Shown: one piece after another, positions 36,073 to 45,372 of the stretch
Layout: each line of letters begins with the position of its first letter
How positions within the stretch are numbered: the stretch's first letter is position 1
The notes under the pieces: model-generated
What the model saw: the letters and a program-made list of their open reading frames with translations, nothing else
Database searches by the model: none
Told to the model about the DNA's origin: nothing
Assembly (NCBI RefSeq): GCF_000963005.1
Contig: NZ_JZHZ01000007.1
Location: forward strand, 2,083,256-2,147,255
Direction: 5' to 3'
From: Xanthomonas sp. GPE 39
GTDB lineage: Bacteria > Pseudomonadota > Gammaproteobacteria > Xanthomonadales > Xanthomonadaceae
DNA length: 64,000 nt
Translations under genes and position numbers: made by a program

Positions 36073-36260
36073 GCCACCGGACTACACGAAAGGAAAGCGC
36101 GCATGGTAGGCGCTGCGGGCGCTCGCGTCACATGCTCGACCGCGCGACATGATCGGCGGTGTGCACGAACGCCTGCGCGCCGTCGCGGCCATCCTGGACG
36201 ATCGGCCAGCGGCGGCGCCGCACAGCCATCACCACGATGCGCGTGCCGCCCCATGCGCCA

Positions 36261-38699
36261 TCAGTACTTCTTTTTCTTGCGCTTGGCCGGCTGTCCGCGC
36301 GCGGGCGGCGGTGGCAGGTCTTCGTGCGAGGAGCTGCCCTCCTCGACCAGGCGGAAATCGATCTTGCGCTCTTCCATGCTGGCCTTCAGCACCAGGATGC
36401 GCACCCGGTCGCCAAGCCGGAATTGGCGGCCGCGACGCTCGCCGGTCAAGGTCTTGCGGCTGGCGTCGAACTGATAATAGTCCTGCGGCAACTGGGTCAC
36501 GTGGATCAGGCCGTTGACCTTGGACTGGTCCAGTTCGACGAACAAACCGAAGCTGGTGACACCACTGACCACGCCATCGAACTGGCCGCCAACGTGCTTC
36601 TCCATCCACGCCGCGCGGTAGCGCTCGTCGACTTCGCGCTCGGCCTCGTCGGCACGGCGTTCGCGCTCGGAGCATTGCAAGGCCAACGCCGCCATCGCGC
36701 GCGGCGCATACAGATACTTGTCCGGCGCGCCACGGGTCAGCGCATACTTGATCGCACGATGCACCAGCAAATCCGGATAGCGACGGATCGGCGAGGTGAA
36801 GTGCGCATACGCTTCCAGCGCCAGACCGAAATGGCCGGCGTTGTCCGGCGAATACACCGCCATGCTCTGGCTGCGCAGCAAGACCGATTCCAACAGCGCC
36901 GCATCCGGGCGCTCGCGCACCTTTTTCAGCAGCTTGGTGAAGTCGCCTGGCACCACTTTGGCCCATGCCGGCAGGCTCAGCTTGAACTCCTTGAGGAACT
37001 CCAGCAGATCGGCGTACTTGGACTCGGGTGGACGCTCGTGCACGCGGAACGGCGCCGGAATCCGCGCATCCAACAGACAACGGGCTGCCGCCACGTTGGC
37101 GGCGATCATGCATTCTTCGATCAACTTGTGCGCGTCGTTGCGCATCAGCATCCCGGCCTGGGTGACCTCGCCGGTGTTGTCGAGGACAAAACGCACTTCC
37201 GAGGACTCGAACTCAATCGCGCCACGGCGCGCACGCGCCTTGGCCAACACCTGATAGAGCTGGTGCAGACGCTCCAAGTGCGGCAGCACCGCCGCCAACT
37301 CGCTGCGCACCTGCGCATCGCGCTCGCCCACCGCCTGCCACACCTGGTCATAGGTGAGCCGCGCATGCGAATTCATCACCGCCTCGTAGAAGCGCGCGCC
37401 GGCGACCTCGCCCTGACGATCAATCTGCATATCGCAGACAAAGCACATGCGGTCCACTTTCGGATTCAACGAGCAGATGCCGTTGGACAGCGTCTCCGGC
37501 AACATCGGCACCACGAACCCGGGAAAGTACACCGAGGTCGCACGCTTGACCGCTTCGGTATCCAGCGGCGTGCCCGGACGCACGTAGTGGGAGACATCGG
37601 CAATCGCCACCACCAAGCGGAAACCCTCCGCGTTGGACTCGCAGAACACCGCGTCGTCGAAGTCCTTGGCGTCGGCGCCATCGATGGTCACCAAGGGCGT
37701 GTGGCGCAGATCCACCCGGCCCTGGATCGCCTCCGGCGCCACCGTCAACGGCACCGCCGCTGCCTCGTCCAGCACCTCCTGCGGGAAGGCGTAGGGCAGC
37801 TCGTGACCATGGATTGCCGCTTCCACCAGCAGCGACGGGGTCAACTTGTCGCCCAGCACCGCGATGATCTTGCCGATCGGCGGACGTCGCGCATCCGGCG
37901 TGGAGGTGAGTTCGCACACCACCAGTTGGCCGTCGCGCGCCTCGCCGATGGCATCGTGGGGAATCTGCACGTTGCGCTGGATACGCTTGTCGTCCGGCAC
38001 CACGTAGGCGATACCCGCCTCCAGGCTGAAACGGCCAATCAAGCGGCTCAGGCCGCGTTCGAGCACGCGCGCGATGCTGCCTTCGCGACGGCCACGGCGG
38101 TCGATGCCGGTGACGTTGGCAAGGGCGCGGTCGCCATGCAACACCTTGCGCATCTCGTAAGGCGGCAGGAACAGGTCGTCGCCGCCCTCGTCCGGACGCA
38201 GGAAGCCGAAGCCATCCGGATTGGCGATCACCACACCCGCAATCAGGTTGGTCTGCTGCAACGGCGCGTAGCCGCCACGACGGTTCTGCACCACCTGCGC
38301 CTCGCGCAGCATCGCCCCCAGGCGCTTGCTCAGCGCCTCCATGCGCGAAGGCTCGGTCAAGCCGAGCTGGGCGGCCAATTCCTGCAGCGTCTGCGGACCA
38401 TCGCAACGATGCAGCAACTGCAAGATCGCCTCGCGGCTGGCGATCGGCTCAGCGTAACGTTCTGCCTCACGCGCGGCGTGTGGATCGTGGAGCGGCGTCG
38501 CAGCGGCGGAGGGGGCCGCTGCGGGCGACTCAGGGTGCAGGGGCTGCAACGGTGGTTTGGGGCCACGGCGCAGGAAACTGGGCATCCAGGCGGGCAGGCG
38601 CGATGGCTTCGGCGTGGTGGCGGGAGCGTGTTTGCTAGCGGGTGCGTCGTTGGACGCAGACTTGCCGGACTTGCCGGACTTACTTTTGCGAGTTGTCAT
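36261..38699 (-). CDS. rnr: Ribonuclease R
   Basis: 812 residues from the ATG at 38699. A Ser/Lys/Pro-rich N-terminal tail (about 1-80) is followed by a helix-turn-helix (about 85-145), cold-shock domains, and the RNB catalytic domain (about 300-630) with TIDGADAKDFDDAVF and metal-ligand Asp residues. An S1 domain (about 690-775) and a basic tail ending KRKKKKY complete the protein. It degrades structured RNA 3' to 5'. The basic tails are typical and help RNA or ribosome binding. It lies in the usual rnr-rlmB order. Confidence 0.96.
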   Translation of the reverse strand: MTTRKSKSGKSGKSASNDAPASKHAPATTPKPSRLPAWMPSFLRRGPKPPLQPLHPESPAAAPSAAATPLHDPHAAREAERYAEPIASREAILQLLHRCDGPQTLQELAAQLGLTEPSRMEALSKRLGAMLREAQVVQNRRGGYAPLQQTNLIAGVVIANPDGFGFLRPDEGGDDLFLPPYEMRKVLHGDRALANVTGIDRRGRREGSIARVLERGLSRLIGRFSLEAGIAYVVPDDKRIQRNVQIPHDAIGEARDGQLVVCELTSTPDARRPPIGKIIAVLGDKLTPSLLVEAAIHGHELPYAFPQEVLDEAAAVPLTVAPEAIQGRVDLRHTPLVTIDGADAKDFDDAVFCESNAEGFRLVVAIADVSHYVRPGTPLDTEAVKRATSVYFPGFVVPMLPETLSNGICSLNPKVDRMCFVCDMQIDRQGEVAGARFYEAVMNSHARLTYDQVWQAVGERDAQVRSELAAVLPHLERLHQLYQVLAKARARRGAIEFESSEVRFVLDNTGEVTQAGMLMRNDAHKLIEECMIAANVAAARCLLDARIPAPFRVHERPPESKYADLLEFLKEFKLSLPAWAKVVPGDFTKLLKKVRERPDAALLESVLLRSQSMAVYSPDNAGHFGLALEAYAHFTSPIRRYPDLLVHRAIKYALTRGAPDKYLYAPRAMAALALQCSERERRADEAEREVDERYRAAWMEKHVGGQFDGVVSGVTSFGLFVELDQSKVNGLIHVTQLPQDYYQFDASRKTLTGERRGRQFRLGDRVRILVLKASMEERKIDFRLVEEGSSSHEDLPPPPARGQPAKRKKKKY

Positions 38700-38839
38700 C
38701 CGCTCATGGTACTCGCATGGCGGGCACCACCAACGCAACCGCAACCCCGCAATGCGCACATCGGCAGAGCCCAGAAACGACGAAGCCCGCGTCGCGGGCC
38801 GGTCACGGCGAGAGTTCAGCGCTCTCGCGATCTTGCTTG

Positions 38840-38924
<85 letters not shown>

Positions 38925-39276
38925 GCTGAAGGCCGCGCATTCTGCGGTGCGGCACCGTACTTGTCAACGCGCCTGACGCCGGCACACGCCACAGACAAAC
39001 GCATCGGCCGCGTGCGCACTGAAACCCGCGCTGCACTGTCGCAACAGCGCCTGCGTAAGCCTCTGCCCAGGCACGGCTCATCGAGTGGCACCTGCCTTGA
39101 GCGGAAAACCGCGTTTTGCATGCCACTCGAACATCGCGCGACGAACACAACCTAACCTCGAACACAGTGTGACGGCACCGGGAAATCGCGTTTTTGCCGG
39201 TTGACTCGATCCGACAAAACGCTAGCGTGCAATGCACGATCCGTCGCCCTCCCCCATGCTCCGGAGCTTGCATCCC

Positions 39277-39714
39277 ATGAAACCTCTCCACCTTTCCCTG
39301 CTCGCCGTGGCCTTGTTCGCCAGTGCAACGGTGGCTTCCGCTCACGCGCCACTGGATTCGCTTGCCGACATCGAACATGCCCTGGACAGCGGCAACTCGG
39401 TCGCCGTGGCGATCGATCTGAGTCAGTGCACGCCCACGTCCGGTGGCGCCACGCCGAGCCAGATCCATGGCGGCCTGCGTATCGGTTCTTACCGCGTGAC
39501 GCCCGACGGCACCCTGTCTTTCGCAGACGATCACATGACCGTTGGGCGCGACGGCAAGCCGATCCAGCAGTTCCTGCGTTACCAAATACATCCGGACAAC
39601 AGCATCGACTTCACCATGTTCATCTTTGCCCTGCCCAGCTACGAGCAAACCGGCCAGACGCTGGGCTACCGCTGCGCGATCAACCAGGGCCTGCGTTTCA
39701 ACGCCAGCCACTGA
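39277..39714 (+). CDS. VirK-family secreted protein
   Basis: 145 residues from the ATG at 39277. Codons upstream to 39232 are open but precede the signal peptide. Signal peptide about 1-22 (ends SAHA or ASA). The mature protein matches the VirK domain with LADIEHALDSGNSVAVAIDLSQC near its start and CAINQGLRF near its end, and it has two Cys that could form a disulfide. The family is periplasmic or secreted and of unknown function. The name comes from Agrobacterium virK and does not imply a Vir system here. It lies between two divergent tRNA-Leu genes. Confidence 0.8.
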   Translation: MKPLHLSLLAVALFASATVASAHAPLDSLADIEHALDSGNSVAVAIDLSQCTPTSGGATPSQIHGGLRIGSYRVTPDGTLSFADDHMTVGRDGKPIQQFLRYQIHPDNSIDFTMFIFALPSYEQTGQTLGYRCAINQGLRFNASH

Positions 39715-39803
39715 CCAGCCGCTGTGGCGACGGCGCGAGCTGCCGCCGTCGCCACAGCGCTTGACAGTCCCTTGCGCCACACAGACAATTGTCGTTCTGA
39801 GTT

Positions 39804-39888
<85 letters not shown>

Positions 39889-39915
39889 CGACCGAAAGGT
39901 CACGTTGGATCAAAC

Positions 39916-39938
39916 AAACCCGCTGCGGCGGGTTTTTT
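39916..39938 (+). terminator. Rho-independent terminator of tRNA-Leu copy 2
   Basis: An 8-base-pair stem (39916-39923 with 39928-39935, loop TGCG) running into six T residues. Confidence 0.92.
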
Positions 39939-39966
39939 GTTGGCACCACCGCGCGAACCATCTTGC

Positions 39967-40164
39967 TCAAGGCGGCGATGGGCGAAACGGACCGATCTCC
40001 ACGCGGACGCCATCCACCCACATCGCCACCACATAGGCACGGTAGCCAGGGTTGCGACGCTCGGCCGCAGATGCGGCCAAGTAGGCATTGGCAGCATGTA
40101 CCAACACTTGCAAAGACGGCTTGAATTGCGCAATCGGCTTGAGTTTCAGATCGTATTTGGTCAC
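39967..40164 (-). CDS. Small hypothetical protein, 65 residues
   Basis: A GTG start at 40164 has an excellent ribosome site (GGAGGG, seven bases upstream), which decides it over an upstream ATG at 40185. The sequence has a basic start (TKYDLKLKPIAQF), a helical centre (LQVLVHAANAYLAASAAERR) and a strand-like end (AYVVAMWVDGVRVEIGPF). No family recognised. It is divergent from the XRE regulator at 40415 with 250 bases between, an arrangement common where the regulator controls both genes. Confidence 0.55.
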   Translation of the reverse strand: MTKYDLKLKPIAQFKPSLQVLVHAANAYLAASAAERRNPGYRAYVVAMWVDGVRVEIGPFRPSPP

Positions 40165-40414
40165 GCGACGCCCTCCATTGTGCATACGCGAACAACACGC
40201 TGCGCGGCCGTAGGCCACCTGACAGCAGTAATGCAACGAAAATACGACATCTCCACTCCTGAGGCATCCGTGTCGTGCGTGCCAACGCGCATCGGCGCGT
40301 CCGCACCACAGAAGTATTGAATTACCGAACACCTAGAGTCAAGCGTGACTGTACGACAAGTTGGCGGATGCTCCATATCTTGGTAAGCCCGTCGTCTCTG
40401 CAAGGCCCACCGCG

Positions 40415-40762
40415 ATGAAAAGCTTCGGCGACCGGTTGCGCGAAGCCAGAAAAGCTGCGGGGCTCACTCAGGAGCAACTGGGGTTCTCCCTGGGCGTTAC
40501 CAAGTCGTCGATTTCGGCCTGGGAAAACGACCGTGAGACACCCAGCTTCCGGCTACTGCCGATGCTGCGCGTGGTGCTGAAGCGCTCACTCGACGACCTG
40601 ATCTGCGGGCATGCCTCCAGCGTGCGGCTGCAGGAAGCGTCCCCCGATTACACCCTGCAAGCGCGCGATCAGCACGAGCAAGCCTTGTTGACCCGTTACC
40701 GCAATATGCCGGCCCGCCGTCGCGAGGCAGTGCTGGAGCTGCTCAAACCCGACAAAGGCTGA
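40415..40762 (+). CDS. XRE-family transcriptional regulator
   Basis: 115 residues from the ATG at 40415. A Cro/CI-type helix-turn-helix fills residues about 5-60 (FGDRLREARKAAGLTQEQLGFSLGVTKSSISAWEND). A short C-terminal region of unknown fold follows (RYRNMPARRREAVLELL). It resembles phage-type or plasmid-type regulators. It sits just past the tRNA-Leu pair beside a divergent small gene. No integrase, toxin or other phage gene is seen next to it. Confidence 0.8.
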   Translation: MKSFGDRLREARKAAGLTQEQLGFSLGVTKSSISAWENDRETPSFRLLPMLRVVLKRSLDDLICGHASSVRLQEASPDYTLQARDQHEQALLTRYRNMPARRREAVLELLKPDKG

Positions 40763-40939
40763 GAGTCGCCACCAACGACGGCATCGCCGCCTGACGGACG
40801 CGCAGAACGTTCGCAATCCTCAGGCAGCACCTTGTACGCAGCACTTGCTGTGCGTTGCGCCCGCCCGACAACGACGGGCGAGGTTTGATTGGTCACGATG
40901 AGCCGACACACGCGCCATGCCGCACGCGCCGACGTATGC

Positions 40940-42403
40940 TCAGCCGCCGACGCCGACCGCGCGCAAGGCATCACCCCAAATGCGATAACCATCCTCGCTG
41001 GGATGGGTGCTGTCGGGCATCAGCGCCGCCGGCAAGCTGCCATCGGGCTGTAGAAAACGTGTACCGATGTCGAGCCAGCGCACCTGCCGATCGTGGTCGA
41101 AGCGCGCGGCCAGCAGACGGTTGGTCGCCAGGATCGGCGCACGCAGCGGCCCATCGGCGGCAAAGCCGCGCGGCAGGATCGCCATCAGAACAATCTTGCT
41201 GTGCGGCAGTCGGCGACGCACCTCGGCCACCACTGCGGCAACACCGTCGGCGGTTTCCTGCGGCGTGTTGGTGCGCGCATGATCGGTGCCGGCGAGGTTG
41301 TTGGTGCCGATATTGATGACCACCCAACGCGGTGCCAGCCCATCCAATTCGCCCTGACGCAGACGCCACAGCACGTTCTGAGTGCGGTCCCAGCCAAATC
41401 CCAGGTTCAGCACCCGCGCGCTGCCGAAGGTTCGCTGCCAGGCTTGCGCGCCGTTGACCCGGGTCGCCAGCGGCGGCCCGCCCCAGAAATGGGTGATCGA
41501 ATCGCCCAGCAACACGATTTGCGGCTGCAACGGCCGGCCCTGCGCAAGCGCGGCATGATGGCGCGCGTACCAGTCGTAGGAATCCTGCTCCAACCACGGC
41601 ACCGGGATCAGCGCGGTATTGACCTCGCTCATCGCCGCCAGTGGGACCTGCGGCGGTGCGTCGAGCAGGCGCGCCAGGGTCGGCTCGATGGCTTCGGCCA
41701 GACGTTGTTGTGCCTGTGGCGTGGACGCGGACGGCGCATCGCCCGGCAGTGCCGCGACGACATCCAGATAGGTCACGCGCGGATGTTCACCATAGTGCAC
41801 GGCCAGCATGCGATTGACTGCATCCACGCGCGCACGCGCCTGCGCCGACCCGCTGCCGGGCAGCACGCCAAGCAACAGAATGCGCGTCTTCGGCAGACGT
41901 TGCTCCAGCGTCGCCACCAGCGCATCGATTCCGAGCACGGTGTCCTCGGCGCTGCGCATGTCGTGATCCTCCGCTGCGGTCCGCAGCAACAGCATCGCCA
42001 CCTTGGGCTGGATACCGTCGAGTTCACCGTGTTGTAAGCGCCACATCACATGCTCGGTCGCATCGCCGTCCACGCCCAGATCGAGCGCACCGCGCACCCC
42101 GTAAAAGGTCTGCCAGGCCGATGTGGCCACCGCATCCGGCCCGCTGCTGCGGAAGATGGCGTCGCCGATCAACAGCAGCGGAGTCTGCGCATGCGCACGC
42201 ACCTGCGCAAGAATCTGCTGGTGGCGCTGCATCCATCCAGCCGCGTCCGCGCGCTCGGTCGGCGTGGCCGCAGCGACGATGGACGCTTGCGATATGCCGG
42301 CGCTGGCAGCGATGACAACCGCCAGCGAGAGCACGTATGCGCAGGCACGCCACGGCCGGACATGTTCGAAACGACACCACAAGGCGCGCAGAAAACGCTG
42401 CAT
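40940..42403 (-). CDS. Tandem SGNH/GDSL hydrolase, N-terminal domain degenerate
   Basis: 487 residues from the ATG at 42403 (CAGG eight bases upstream; an ATG at 42439 is also open). A hydrophobic N-terminal anchor or signal lies at about 15-35. Domain 1 (about 45-240) keeps the fold pattern but reads LLIGDAIF where block I should be GDS and lacks the GxN block. Domain 2 (about 265-487) has an intact LLGDSITHFWGG, a GTNN block III and DSTHPSEDGY block V, so it should be an active esterase of the PAF-acetylhydrolase-like type. Both domains share the ALDLG/VLNLGFGWDRTQNVLWRL-type segment, showing internal duplication. Probably periplasmic. Confidence 0.85.
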   Translation of the reverse strand: MQRFLRALWCRFEHVRPWRACAYVLSLAVVIAASAGISQASIVAAATPTERADAAGWMQRHQQILAQVRAHAQTPLLLIGDAIFRSSGPDAVATSAWQTFYGVRGALDLGVDGDATEHVMWRLQHGELDGIQPKVAMLLLRTAAEDHDMRSAEDTVLGIDALVATLEQRLPKTRILLLGVLPGSGSAQARARVDAVNRMLAVHYGEHPRVTYLDVVAALPGDAPSASTPQAQQRLAEAIEPTLARLLDAPPQVPLAAMSEVNTALIPVPWLEQDSYDWYARHHAALAQGRPLQPQIVLLGDSITHFWGGPPLATRVNGAQAWQRTFGSARVLNLGFGWDRTQNVLWRLRQGELDGLAPRWVVINIGTNNLAGTDHARTNTPQETADGVAAVVAEVRRRLPHSKIVLMAILPRGFAADGPLRAPILATNRLLAARFDHDRQVRWLDIGTRFLQPDGSLPAALMPDSTHPSEDGYRIWGDALRAVGVGG

Positions 42404-42595
42404 ATCCGAACCTGCCGACGTTTGCGAAGGGAGCCGCATTCTGTTGCATCGCGCGCAGCAACGGCAAGCGCAAGAGGGCGACTGGACACGTCAGCGTGCC
42501 GACCAGCGATGCACCACCTCCAGCCAAGCATGGCGCCACGCCAGGGCGGCGTCATCGCCACGCAGCAGAGCACGCACCGCAGCGGGGACCGCCGC

Positions 42596-44173
42596 TCAAT
42601 GACCTCCGGCCGCCGCCGCTCCACCGCCGCCGCCAAACGGCGGCTTGGCCAGCCACACCAGGAAGATGATCGCCAAGAACCCCCAGCCCAGCAGATAGCA
42701 GATGTCGTTGAACCCCATCTGCGATGCTTGGTGATTGATGCTGTTGTTGAGAAGCGCCGCGCCGTTTTGCAGACTGCCGCCGCCCATCGCCTGTATCCGT
42801 TCCTGCGTGCTGGGCGAATACGCGAAGATATGCTCGGTCAGATGCGCATGGTGCAATTGGGTGCGCTTGGCCCACAGGTAGGTGGTCAACGAGGCGGCGA
42901 AGCTACCGCCCAAGGTCCGCAGGAACGTCGCCAGACCGGAGCCGGCCGCGATCTCGCGCCCGTCCAGATCCGACAGCAGGATCTGCAACATCGGCATGAA
43001 GAACAGCGCCACCCCGATCCCCATCAACAACTGGATACCGGCCACGTTTTCGAAGCTGATTTGCAGATTGAAATCCGAACGCATGAAGCTGGTGATCGCC
43101 ATGACGATGAAGGCGATGCTGGCAAGCAGGCGCAGATCAAAACGCGGTGCGTACTTGCCGACGAACGGCGTCATGATTACCGGCAAGATGCCAATCGGCG
43201 CGGTGGCAAGGCCGGCCCAGATCGCGGTGTAGCCCATATCGCGCTGCAGCCACTGCGGAATCAGCAGGGACACGGCAAAAAATCCCGCATAGGCCACGAT
43301 CAGCGCCATGGTGCCACTGCGAAAATTCCGGTGACGGAACAGACGCAGGTTGACGATCGGGTCGCTATCGGTGAATTCCCAGATCACGAACGTGGCCAAC
43401 GCCACCACCGAAATCGCCGTGAGCACGACGATCTTGGTCGAGTTGAACCAGTCCTCGTCGTTGCCCAGATCCAGCACCACCTGCAGACATCCCACACCAA
43501 TGATCAAAGTGATCAGGCCGACGTAGTCCATGCGCGGACGCTCGGTCGGTTCGGGCCTGTCGCGCAACTGCGCGCCGACCACACTGGCAGCGATGATGCC
43601 CAGCGGCACGTTGATGAAGAAAATCCACTGCCAACTATAGTTGTCGGTGATCCAGCCACCGAGAATCGGCCCCGCGATGGGCGCCACGACGGTGATCATC
43701 GACAACAGCGCCAGCGCATGCCCGCGCTTCTCGCGCGGATACACCGAAACCAGCAGGCTCTGGGTGATCGGATACATCGGACCGCAGACGAAGCCCTGCA
43801 ACGCACGCGACACCACCAGCATGCCCATGCTCTGAGCCAGACCGCACAGCAACGAGGCCATGGTGAAGGCCAAGGTGGCCCACACGAACAACTTGGTCTC
43901 GCCGAAGCGACGACTGAGGAAGCCGGTCAACGGCAGTGCAATGGCGTTGCTCACCGCGAACGAAGTGATGACCCAGGTCGCTTGTTGCGAACTGGCGCCG
44001 AGATTACCGGCGATGGTCGGCAAGGACACATTGGCGATGGTGGTGTCGAGCACCTGCATGAACGAGGCCAGCGCCAAACCGAATGTGCACAACGCCACGC
44101 TGGCCGGACGAAATCCGGCGACTGGTGCGCCTGGCATGCCGGGCGCGGCAGGAGCAACAGCTTGGTTGGACAT
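42596..44173 (-). CDS. emrB: Multidrug MFS exporter, DHA2/EmrB family
   Basis: 525 residues with 14 predicted transmembrane helices, beginning ASVALCTFGLALASFMQVLDTTIANVSLPTIAG. That segment carries the EmrB-family signature LDxTIVNVAL-like motif. Motif A is GFLSRRFGETK, and motif C is in SMITVVAPIAGPILGGWITD. It ends in a Gly/Ala-rich tail. The protein pumps hydrophobic compounds out of the cytoplasm through EmrA and an outer-membrane channel. It lies 7 bases after emrA in the MarR-OMF-emrA-emrB operon. Confidence 0.92.
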   Translation of the reverse strand: MSNQAVAPAAPGMPGAPVAGFRPASVALCTFGLALASFMQVLDTTIANVSLPTIAGNLGASSQQATWVITSFAVSNAIALPLTGFLSRRFGETKLFVWATLAFTMASLLCGLAQSMGMLVVSRALQGFVCGPMYPITQSLLVSVYPREKRGHALALLSMITVVAPIAGPILGGWITDNYSWQWIFFINVPLGIIAASVVGAQLRDRPEPTERPRMDYVGLITLIIGVGCLQVVLDLGNDEDWFNSTKIVVLTAISVVALATFVIWEFTDSDPIVNLRLFRHRNFRSGTMALIVAYAGFFAVSLLIPQWLQRDMGYTAIWAGLATAPIGILPVIMTPFVGKYAPRFDLRLLASIAFIVMAITSFMRSDFNLQISFENVAGIQLLMGIGVALFFMPMLQILLSDLDGREIAAGSGLATFLRTLGGSFAASLTTYLWAKRTQLHHAHLTEHIFAYSPSTQERIQAMGGGSLQNGAALLNNSINHQASQMGFNDICYLLGWGFLAIIFLVWLAKPPFGGGGGAAAAGGH

Positions 44174-44180
44174 GGCAGGC

Positions 44181-45362
44181 TCAATTCGCCTTGGCGACGG
44201 CGGGCAGGTTGGCTTGGATGATCTGCGCGACTGCCGCGTCGGCTTGCTGCAACTGCTGCGCATAGACATCGGTGCCCAACAGCGGGCCGGAGGCCGGCTT
44301 GATCGGCAGCACATTGCCGTTTTGCTGGTGCATGTCGACCTCGGTCTTCATCGATAGACCGATGCGCAATGGATGCTCCGCCAGTTGCTTGGCATCGATG
44401 GCGATGCGCACCGGCACGCGCTGCACGATCTTGATCCAATTGCCGCTGGCATTTTGCGACGGCAGCAACGAGAACGCACTGCCGGTGCCGATGCCCAGGC
44501 TTTGCACCGTGCCATGGTAGACCACCCCACTGCCGTACACATCCGACTCCATGTCCACCGGCTGGCCCAGACGCATGTGCTTGAGCTGGGTTTCCTTGAA
44601 ATTGGCATCCACCCAGACCTGATTCAACGGCACCACCGCCATCAATGTGGTACCAGGCTGCACGCGCTGACCGACCTGCACCGAACGCCGCGCCACGTAG
44701 CCGGAAACCGGCGCCAGGATGGCGGTGCGGGCGTTGTTGAGAAAGGCCTGACGCATCTGCGCGGCAGCGGCCTGCACTTCGGGTTGCCGATCCACGCCAG
44801 CGGCGTCGATCAGCACGCTGCTGCGCGCCAAGGTTTCGCGCGAACCGCTGACAGCCGCTTCAGCGGCGGCCAACTGGTCGCGGGCATGCGCCAGCTCTTC
44901 GGCGGAGATCGCACCGTTGGCCACCAGGCCGGCGCGGCGGGCCACATCGGCACGGGCGCGCTGCAAAATCACCTGCTGCGCGGACAGTTCGGCCTGTGCG
45001 CCGTCGACCGAGCGGTACAAGCCACGCACCTGACGCACGGTGCGCGCCAGATTGGCCTGCGCCTGCTGCAACGCCACCTCGGTTTCGGCAGGATCGAGCT
45101 TCACCAGTAGCTGACCGCGCTCCACGCGCATGCCATCGTCAGCGTCGATCCGCACCACGGTACCGCCTACCATCGGCGTGATCTGCACCAGATTGCCCTG
45201 CACGTAGGCATCGTCGGTTTGCTCGTACCAGCGACCAATGCAGAAATACCAGATTGCGAAGGCGATCAGCGCCAGCACCACGACGACGGCCAAGCCGCGC
45301 AGCAGCTTGCCGCGCCGGCTGGAGGCGGCAACGGAGGAAGCGGGAGTGGATGTCTGATTCAT
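44181..45362 (-). CDS. emrA: Membrane-fusion protein, EmrA family
   Basis: 393 residues from the ATG at 45362. One transmembrane helix at about 23-42, then a biotinyl-lipoyl half-motif (WYEQTDDAYVQGNLVQITPMVGGTV), a long periplasmic alpha-hairpin (about 95-210), the second lipoyl half (APVSGYVARRSVQVGQRVQPGT) and a beta-barrel (VWVDANFKETQL). It bridges EmrB and the outer-membrane channel. It starts 10 bases downstream of the channel gene stop. Confidence 0.93.
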   Translation of the reverse strand: MNQTSTPASSVAASSRRGKLLRGLAVVVVLALIAFAIWYFCIGRWYEQTDDAYVQGNLVQITPMVGGTVVRIDADDGMRVERGQLLVKLDPAETEVALQQAQANLARTVRQVRGLYRSVDGAQAELSAQQVILQRARADVARRAGLVANGAISAEELAHARDQLAAAEAAVSGSRETLARSSVLIDAAGVDRQPEVQAAAAQMRQAFLNNARTAILAPVSGYVARRSVQVGQRVQPGTTLMAVVPLNQVWVDANFKETQLKHMRLGQPVDMESDVYGSGVVYHGTVQSLGIGTGSAFSLLPSQNASGNWIKIVQRVPVRIAIDAKQLAEHPLRIGLSMKTEVDMHQQNGNVLPIKPASGPLLGTDVYAQQLQQADAAVAQIIQANLPAVAKAN

Positions 45363-45372
45363 TGCAGCGATC

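Noticed and set aside
39277-39714. Agrobacterium-like virulence function for the VirK-family gene
   Set aside because: Only the domain name is shared. No vir or type III genes lie nearby.
42050-44221. A 723-codon plus-strand open frame antisense to the SGNH and emrB genes
   Set aside because: It spans two real genes and a gap, is full of Arg/Gln/His, and has no ribosome site. Shadow frame.
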